Of a stretch of 64,000 bases of DNA, positions 59,201-64,000 are shown piece by piece. The notes beneath the pieces are model-generated. The model worked only from the letters and a program-made list of their open reading frames with translations. It did no database searches and was not told the DNA's origin. The translations under genes and the position numbers were made by a program. The stretch's first letter is position 1. Each line of letters starts with the position of its first letter. Source of the DNA: CALGTL01 sp963579135 (GTDB lineage: Bacteria > Chloroflexota > Dehalococcoidia > Lucifugimonadales > Australimonadaceae). The stretch is from the NCBI GenBank assembly GCA_963579135.1, contig CAUZFB010000006.1, positions 1 through 64,000 on the forward strand, in the 5' to 3' direction.

Positions 59201-60036
59201 TGGAGAGTTGAGAAGTCCAGCGTTGTTTCGCAGGACTCCGCGATCTTCTGCGTGTTGGCGATAGCGTCGGGCAGATCGGCGAACATGCTCGCCATCTCGT
59301 CCGGGCCCTTCAGATAATAAGACTCGTCCGACATCTTCATGCGGGACTCGTCGTTCACCGTGGTGTTGGTCTGCACGCAGACCATGACGTCCTGGAAGCG
59401 GGCGTCCTCTTGGTTGACATAGTGCAGGTCGTTGGTGGCGACGAGTGGGATGTCCATGCGCTCGGCGATCCTGACCAGGCCGGCGTTCAGACCGTCAAGG
59501 AAAGGCAGATTGGAGTGACGTTGAACCTCCAAGTAGAAGTTAGGCACGGACGCCTGGTACCAGCGAACCAGCTCCTCAGCTTCGTCGATATTGCCGTCGA
59601 TGATGAGGCGGGACATCTCAGCACTGGGGCACCCGGACAGCACGACCAGACCATCAGCGTGCTCGGCCAACAGATCCTTGGAGATGCGGGGTTTGTAGTA
59701 GAAGCCCTCGAGGTTGGCTTTGGTCACCAACTGCATTAGGTTGCGGTAGCCGGTGTTGTTCTGGGCGAGAACAGTTAGATGGAAAGGAGATTTGTCCATG
59801 GATGAGCGGTCTGTGTGCTTGCCGGGGGCCACGTACAGCTCACAGCCGATGATGGGCTTGATGCCGGCGGCCTTGCAGGCGGAGTAGAAGTCGACCACGC
59901 CGTACATACCACCGTGGTCGGTGATGCCCAGGGAGTCCATACCGAGATCTTGGGCTCGCGAGACGAGCTTGTTTATGTTGCTCAGGCCGTCGAGCATGCT
60001 GAATTCGGTGTGGACGTGAAGATGGGTGAAAGACAT
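56287..60036 (-). CDS. dnaE: DNA polymerase III subunit alpha
   Basis: A 1249-residue replicative polymerase. The N-terminal PHP domain opens FTHLHVHTEFSMLDG; RGSAASSLALYCLGIT and DIDMDFQDDRREEAI carry the catalytic aspartates; GYAFNKAHSVCYAVVAYWTA and a helix-hairpin-helix region follow; the OB domain contains LLVGMVTGVRQQTDKNQRRI. A Pro/Ala/Ser-rich linker (about 1060-1140) leads to a C-terminal domain with ETDRPDEDQMLLREVLQTLL. The frame is open to 60141, but the ATG at 60036 begins at the conserved PHP start and lies 28 bases after a TATAAT. Confidence 0.97.
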   Translation of the reverse strand: MSFTHLHVHTEFSMLDGLSNINKLVSRAQDLGMDSLGITDHGGMYGVVDFYSACKAAGIKPIIGCELYVAPGKHTDRSSMDKSPFHLTVLAQNNTGYRNLMQLVTKANLEGFYYKPRISKDLLAEHADGLVVLSGCPSAEMSRLIIDGNIDEAEELVRWYQASVPNFYLEVQRHSNLPFLDGLNAGLVRIAERMDIPLVATNDLHYVNQEDARFQDVMVCVQTNTTVNDESRMKMSDESYYLKGPDEMASMFADLPDAIANTQKIAESCETTLDFSTLHLPQYDVPQGEDADEYLRRLCWQGFTDRYPDGGTEDAKARLDYELDVIKTTQYPNYFLVVWDIADFARKNDIVFGVRGSAASSLALYCLGITEIDPLEYRLVFERFLNIERKEMPDIDMDFQDDRREEAIKYVTAKYGQGHVAQIITFGTMGAKASIRDSGRALGIPLADADRLARLIPTKLGITLQDAWDETPELQAAVNGDAGLRRLFDTARGLEGVVRHSSTHAAAVVISQEPLTDHVPLQRPTKGDESGVAMTQYPMGPVAKLGLLKMDFLGLINYSILSNSLKLIKLHQGIEFRLPDIAFDDQATYDLLASAETASVFQLESAGMRRHIKELKPGSLAELAAMVALYRPGPMEHIGRFIDSKFGRVPIEYPHPALKEILEETYGVIVYQDQVLHILRTFAGYTLGSADIVRKAMGKKDASLMAQERAKFLAGAQELGYDNVIASQVFDLIEPFAGYAFNKAHSVCYAVVAYWTAYFKANYPVEYMTCVLNAYEGNSEKMAATMAECARLDIPVLAPDVNRSAVQFSIDTSPDDKRGIRFGLATIKNVGEQAVEELVSERITTGAFTTLEDFARRAGSNVANRRVIEALAKVGALDVFGNRASLLASVDSITHLLQREAELKDSGQSTMFDLFGASVPTPLADIELVDAPELGAREVAMWERELLGVSLTTRVLDPRHAPDGAILSREQLNEIPENEKILLVGMVTGVRQQTDKNQRRIAFVTLEIFDGSTVDVAVWSKTYERTSSLWVDSSLVQMKGPVRFRNDERSVHCDEAIAYELPEGADELPAQFPVHEPRMEQWIAPAPIDAKPREETLASPQEPAAALATPAPMSPAPTSTERPAGLKPSPAPNGPSAINAAQEYVGSPLTPASTGMPSQPMRRKLLINMTETDRPDEDQMLLREVLQTLLDYPGTDAVDLLITSQGRNWRLEMPIITTGFCPALETRIHDLLERPDAITIASDSAVAVS

Positions 60037-60064
60037 GTATACGCCGTCCCGCGAAGGTCGCGCC

Positions 60065-60092
60065 ATTATACCGATGGCCCCCACCGGCACAA
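60065..60092 (-). promoter_or_regulatory. dnaE promoter
   Basis: On the minus strand TTGTGC (complement of 60087-60092) and TATAAT (complement of 60065-60070) are 16 bp apart, 28 bases before the dnaE start. Confidence 0.65.
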
Positions 60093-60171
60093 AGCAAAAA
60101 TCAACTAGATTTGCACTTTTATGATGACTTGACCACAGCATCCTGTGGAACGGAGGTATGACAACGTTTGT

Positions 60172-61308
60172 TTAGCGGCTCGCGATCAACGCTCGTACCG
60201 CCACGACGGCCGCTTCTACGTCGCCGGAGTCGTTAAACGCCGCAGTGCAGAGACGGACGCCTGTTGGGTGCGCCACGTTGCGGGCGACCACGCGGTGCCG
60301 TTCCCACAACGCCTCGTTGAATTCGGCTGCGTCCCAGCGATCGACGGTGAAGGTCGTGATGGCCGTCGCCGTGCTCCCGGACGTTGGTCCAGTGAATGAA
60401 ACGCTGTCGATTTTCGCGAGCTCTTCGCGTAGCTGCGCGGCAAGCGCGAGGTTGTGGGCCTCGACATTGGCACTGCCGAGTGCGTTGTGGAGGCCCACCG
60501 CCTCTCCGTATCCCGCCCTGTCTGCGGCACCCAGCGAGGCTAAGGAGTAGAGGGCGAAACCCTCGGTGAAGTCGAGGCCGGGCGCACGTAGCTGGGGAAT
60601 CAACGTGTCGCGACGGTCCGGCCGCACGTAGAACGCGCCCGTGCCACCAGGCCCCGCCAGCCACTTCTGGCCCGATGTGGCGTAGAAATCAACGCCCATC
60701 GCTGTGAGATCGAGCGCGATGTGTCCCGCCGCCTGCGCACCATCGAGTATGACCAGCGCCCCCGCTTTATGCGCAGCGTCGACGATCTCCTCCGCTGGGA
60801 TGCGGAGGCCACACGTGAACATCACGTGGCTTAGGGCGACCAACTTCACGTTGGCCGATAGCGCGGCGCGGAATGCGGAAGCGCATTCGTCCGCTGAAGC
60901 GAACGGGCTAAGGTCGACGCTGTGGACAGTTACGCCATACCGCTCCCCGAGCAGCGTCGCTGGCGTCTTGACGCCAGCGTGTTCGAGGCTCGACGTCAGT
61001 AGCGTGTCGCCTGGCTCCCACGCGAGCCCGCCCAGAGTGATGTTGACGCCTTCGGTGGTTCCATGCGTCAGCAGCACGTCATTGGGACTGACGCATAGCA
61101 AGTCCGCTGCCGCCGCTCGTGTTTCTTCCTCAATCTCGCGCACGTAAGCATGGCCGTCGGGGCCTGCCGGTCCGCCTGCGCTTTCCCGCGCTGCGGCCTG
61201 GCTCATACGTTCGACCACAGAGTCGGGGCTGGGCCCGGCCCACCCTGAGTTGAGGTAGGTCATGTTCGACGTAGCGGGCGTGTTAGCACGGAGCTCTGGG
61301 AAGTCCAT
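60172..61308 (-). CDS. Class V aminotransferase (cysteine-desulfurase-like fold)
   Basis: A 378-residue PLP enzyme: TYLNSGWAGPSPDSVVERM, LTHGTTEGVNITLGGL, LVILDGAQAAGHIALDL (Asp binding the pyridine nitrogen) and YATSGQKWLAGPGGTGAF with the PLP lysine. It belongs with IscS/NifS-like and isopenicillin-epimerase-like members. There is no scaffold protein gene nearby and no Cys in an obvious sulfur-transfer loop, so desulfurase activity is unproven. TAGACT lies seven bases before the ATG and no Shine-Dalgarno sequence is seen. Confidence 0.87.
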   Translation of the reverse strand: MDFPELRANTPATSNMTYLNSGWAGPSPDSVVERMSQAAARESAGGPAGPDGHAYVREIEEETRAAAADLLCVSPNDVLLTHGTTEGVNITLGGLAWEPGDTLLTSSLEHAGVKTPATLLGERYGVTVHSVDLSPFASADECASAFRAALSANVKLVALSHVMFTCGLRIPAEEIVDAAHKAGALVILDGAQAAGHIALDLTAMGVDFYATSGQKWLAGPGGTGAFYVRPDRRDTLIPQLRAPGLDFTEGFALYSLASLGAADRAGYGEAVGLHNALGSANVEAHNLALAAQLREELAKIDSVSFTGPTSGSTATAITTFTVDRWDAAEFNEALWERHRVVARNVAHPTGVRLCTAAFNDSGDVEAAVVAVRALIASR

Positions 61309-61370
61309 GGGCCGTAGTCTAGCAGCGGGCGATGACGAGTCTTGCGCGTTCTGCTACGCTCGTTTGGCCT
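61309..61370. promoter_or_regulatory. Divergent short-leader promoters
   Basis: A -10-like TAGACT (61316-61321, minus) is seven bases from the aminotransferase ATG; TACGCT (61355-61360, plus) is ten bases from the folC ATG. Neither gene has a Shine-Dalgarno sequence. Confidence 0.45.
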
Positions 61371-62789
61371 ATGAACGACTCCTCAGCGATCCCTCCCGCG
61401 AGTTCTGCCTACGAGAGCGCCCTGCACCGGTTGGTCGGCCTCGCCGACTATGAGCGCGTGGCCGGTATCGGCACTCCCTTGGTGAAGGAAGACCTGAGTA
61501 GGATGCGCGAGCTGGCGCACCGTATCGGCGACCCGCAGCGTGAGGTGGCGGTTATCCATGTCGCGGGCACCAAGGGCAAGGGCAGCACTGCCGCCATGAT
61601 CTCCAACATTCTCGTGGCGGCCGGCCATCGCGTCGGGCTGTTCACGTCTCCCCACCTCCACACGTTCCGGGAGCGCCTTCGCGTGGATGGGGAATCGCTA
61701 TCAAAAGTGCAGTTCGCCAACGCCGTTGAGCGCGTGTGGCCTCACGTGGAGGCGATGGCTGCCGACAGCGTCGAGGGCGCGCCGACGACGTTCGAATTGC
61801 TGACGGCGATGGCCTTCGATCTTCCGGTCAGCGAAGGCGTTGACGTGCTGGTGCTGGAGGTCGGCATGGGCGGACGCCTCGACTCCACCAATGTGGCGGA
61901 CGCGACCGTGGACGTTATCACTTCGATCAGCCTTGACCATACCGCGATCCTCGGCGGCACTGTCGAGTTGATCGCCGGCGAGAAGGTCGGCATTATCAAG
62001 GCCGCGACGCCCACGGTCGTTGCGCCGCAGGCTTCCCTTGGTGCGCTTGAGGTCATCAGACAACGCGCGCGAGCGATGGATGCGCCGCTGGTCGAGATTG
62101 GCAACGATGTGAGTTTCGATGTGCTCGATCATGACCTTACGGGGCAGACCGTTGACGTCGAGACCGCGCGCAGGCACTACGGAGTGCGCTTCCCGTTGCT
62201 GGGCCGGCACCAGGCTGAAAACGCGGCCGCTGCCATAGCCGCTATCGAGTTGTTCGACGCTAGCATCAGCCCAGGGTTGATCGCGCAAGGGATGCTGAAC
62301 GTTCACTGGGACGGGCGCTTCCAGGTTCTGGATGGCGGTCCTCCCGCGTTGGTGGTCGACGGCGCTCACAATCCTCAATCGATGGGGGTGTTGTGCGAAG
62401 CCGTCCGCGATTATCTGCCCCTCTCTGACACCGCCTCCGGTACGGTGGTCGTGTTCGGATGCTCGGGCGATAAGGACTTGCCAGGGATGGCGGAGCAGCT
62501 CGCCACCCTCGTGACGCACGTCGTCGTCTGCACGTCGCGCCACCCTCGAGCGGTGGCGGCCGACCGCGTGGCGTCCGTGTTCGAGGCGGCAGGCGTGCCG
62601 ACGAGCTACTCGCCAAACGTTGCGGATGCGCTGAGCGTGGCACGTGCTATCGCGGCGCCGGACGGCGCCGTGGTGGTTACTGGGTCCCTATTTGTTGTAG
62701 CTGAAGCGCTTGAGGCATGGCAGGGCATCGAGCCCGAGCGTTACCCTGAGTTGGAGCGCCCCAGATCGGGCCAAGCAGAGCCTGTTTGA
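61371..62789 (+). CDS. folC: Folylpolyglutamate synthase/dihydrofolate synthase
   Basis: A 472-residue Mur-ligase-fold enzyme. VIHVAGTKGKGSTAAMISNI is the P-loop, FTSPHLHTFRERLRVDGESL the folate loop, LVLEVGMGGRLDSTNVAD and TSISLDHTAILGGTVELIAG the metal and ATP region, and LVVDGAHNPQSM the C-terminal domain motif. It adds glutamates to (dihydro)folate. The start at ATG 61371 gives MNDSSAIPPASSAYESAL; an earlier start at 61332 would cross the promoter. fabF follows 16 bases downstream. Confidence 0.94.
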   Translation: MNDSSAIPPASSAYESALHRLVGLADYERVAGIGTPLVKEDLSRMRELAHRIGDPQREVAVIHVAGTKGKGSTAAMISNILVAAGHRVGLFTSPHLHTFRERLRVDGESLSKVQFANAVERVWPHVEAMAADSVEGAPTTFELLTAMAFDLPVSEGVDVLVLEVGMGGRLDSTNVADATVDVITSISLDHTAILGGTVELIAGEKVGIIKAATPTVVAPQASLGALEVIRQRARAMDAPLVEIGNDVSFDVLDHDLTGQTVDVETARRHYGVRFPLLGRHQAENAAAAIAAIELFDASISPGLIAQGMLNVHWDGRFQVLDGGPPALVVDGAHNPQSMGVLCEAVRDYLPLSDTASGTVVVFGCSGDKDLPGMAEQLATLVTHVVVCTSRHPRAVAADRVASVFEAAGVPTSYSPNVADALSVARAIAAPDGAVVVTGSLFVVAEALEAWQGIEPERYPELERPRSGQAEPV

Positions 62790-62805
62790 GGCCTGGGATA
62801 GGGTG

Positions 62806-64000
62806 ATGACCGAGTTGATGCGGAACGGAAAACCGAGGGTTGTGATCACGGGCATGGGGGCGATGACGCCCCTAGGCGAGAGCGTTTCAGCGTTCTGGGA
62901 AGGGCTTGTGGCGGGCAAGTCCGGCGTGGGGCCGATGCGCCAAGCCGACGCCACGGGCTACCCCTGTCAGGTGTCCGGAGAGGTCAGCGATTTCGACCCC
63001 GAACGCTACATCGAGAAGCGTGAGGCCCGCCGAATGGCCCGCTTCTCGCAGCTGGCCATCGCCGCCACCCAGGAGGCGTTTCGCGACGCCGGCATCACCG
63101 ATGGATCGGTGAATGGCGAGCGCATGGGCGTCTCGCTCGGCAACGGTAACGGTGGGTTCCCGACCATCGAGGACAACATGCGAATCCTGGTGGATCGCGG
63201 GGGGATGCGCATGTCGCCGTTCTTCTTCCCTATGATCCTGCCTAACATGGCTTCGGCGAACCTCAGCAGGTCGTTTGGGGCGTTTGGCCCCAGCAGCACC
63301 ATCGTTACGGCGTGTGCGGCGTCCACGCAGTCCATCGGCGAGGCGGCGGAGGTCATCAAGCGTGGTGCGGCCGACGTCATGATCACTGGCGGCACGGAAG
63401 CAGGCATCTCGCAAATGGGCCTCTCCGGGTTTGCCGTGATGCGTGCGCTGACGACTCAGAACGATGAGCCGACGCGCGCCAGTAAGCCATTCGATGCGGA
63501 CCGCGATGGTTTCGTTCCGTCTGAGGGTGCAGGCATCCTAATCATGGAGTCGCTGGAGCATGCGCTACGGCGGGGTGCCAATATCCTGGCTGAGGTACAG
63601 GGATATGGGGCGTCCTCAGACGGTCACCACCAGTTCCAGCCGGACGATGATGGCGCAGGCGCGAGCCGGGCCATCCGTTGGGCGCTTGCCGACGCAGGGG
63701 TCGGCCCCCACGAGATCGACTACATCAACGCCCATGGGACGTCGACACCGATGAATGATGCATCAGAGACGGCCGCGATTAAGCGCGTGTTCGGCGACGC
63801 TGCGTACCAGGTGCCGGTCAGCTCCACGAAGTCGATGATTGGTCATGCGCTTGGCGGCGCGGGCGGGATGGAAGCGGTCGTCTGCGTCCAGACAATTAAA
63901 ACGCATACGATTCATCCGACCATCAACTACACGACGCCGGATCCTGCATGCGACTTGGACTACGTGCCGAACGTGGCACGGGAGAAGGACGTGCGTTTGG
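62806..64000 (+). CDS. fabF: 3-oxoacyl-[acyl-carrier-protein] synthase II, C-terminus cut by window edge
   Basis: 398 codons are visible from ATG 62806. RVVITGMGAMTPLGES opens the family; TIVTACAASTQSIGEA holds the nucleophile Cys170, INAHGTSTPMNDASE the first His, and STKSMIGHALGGAGGMEA the second His with the Lys of the catalytic set. It elongates acyl-ACP in fatty-acid synthesis by condensation with malonyl-ACP. An ATG at 62818 is an alternative start. Gene order folC-fabF suggests co-transcription. Only the last few residues appear to be missing. Confidence 0.94.
   Translation, partial: MTELMRNGKPRVVITGMGAMTPLGESVSAFWEGLVAGKSGVGPMRQADATGYPCQVSGEVSDFDPERYIEKREARRMARFSQLAIAATQEAFRDAGITDGSVNGERMGVSLGNGNGGFPTIEDNMRILVDRGGMRMSPFFFPMILPNMASANLSRSFGAFGPSSTIVTACAASTQSIGEAAEVIKRGAADVMITGGTEAGISQMGLSGFAVMRALTTQNDEPTRASKPFDADRDGFVPSEGAGILIMESLEHALRRGANILAEVQGYGASSDGHHQFQPDDDGAGASRAIRWALADAGVGPHEIDYINAHGTSTPMNDASETAAIKRVFGDAAYQVPVSSTKSMIGHALGGAGGMEAVVCVQTIKTHTIHPTINYTTPDPACDLDYVPNVAREKDVRL

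Overview
The window looks like part of a chromosome from a free-living bacterium of the Chloroflexota, most likely a marine SAR202-type lineage of the Dehalococcoidia. That assignment is inferred from gene content and not from a marker tree. The signs are many paralogous enzymes for recalcitrant organic matter (family III CoA transferases, ACMSD-type amidohydrolases, a Rieske oxygenase, a luciferase-like monooxygenase, an enolase-superfamily enzyme, acyl-CoA dehydrogenases), many major facilitator transporters, and few housekeeping genes between them. Most of the window is moderately GC-rich.

Layout. 1-8.4 kb: the tail of an LVIVD beta-propeller gene, a decayed OmpR-type response regulator, a Rieske oxygenase, a haem-oxygenase-fold protein, a LysR regulator, an AroE-like dehydrogenase, a GSA-aminomutase-like enzyme and a Nudix hydrolase. 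8.3-18.9 kb: catabolic genes, namely two amidohydrolases (one very like 4-oxalomesaconate hydratase LigJ), a penicillin-acylase-type Ntn hydrolase, two solute-binding-like proteins (one like 4,5-dihydroxyphthalate decarboxylase), a CoA-ester lyase, a CoA transferase, an HpcH-type aldolase and an alpha/beta hydrolase. 19-26.2 kb: one six-gene minus-strand operon, read as response regulator, histidine kinase, MacA-like adaptor, MacB-like ATPase, MacB-like permease and a DUF5666-like envelope protein. 26.3-41.3 kb: further catabolic and transport genes, with a decayed methyltransferase.

41.3-54.3 kb holds two tRNA genes (CAT and TAC anticodons) and then an accessory region. Just after the tRNA-Val, composition becomes visibly more A+T-rich. 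The region contains a membrane-anchored HExxH metallopeptidase, three small zinc-ribbon proteins, an integrase remnant, and two copies of a ~160-bp module that each carry a ~29-residue single-span membrane peptide. Seven copies of a 40-90 bp promoter-like repeat are scattered from 43.8 to 53.0 kb. Five keep the same -35/-10 geometry (TGTGAC-like, 17 bp, TATGCT-like). They sit ahead of unrelated genes, and two carry a vestigial lipoprotein start downstream. This is the most unusual part of the window.

54.4-64 kb returns to core genes: a CoA transferase, an O6-alkylguanine-DNA alkyltransferase, the replicative polymerase DnaE, a class V aminotransferase, FolC and the start of FabF (cut by the right edge). 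Several core genes have a -10 hexamer only 6-10 nt before the start codon and no Shine-Dalgarno sequence, which suggests leaderless transcripts. Genes in the accessory region mostly have strong Shine-Dalgarno sequences.
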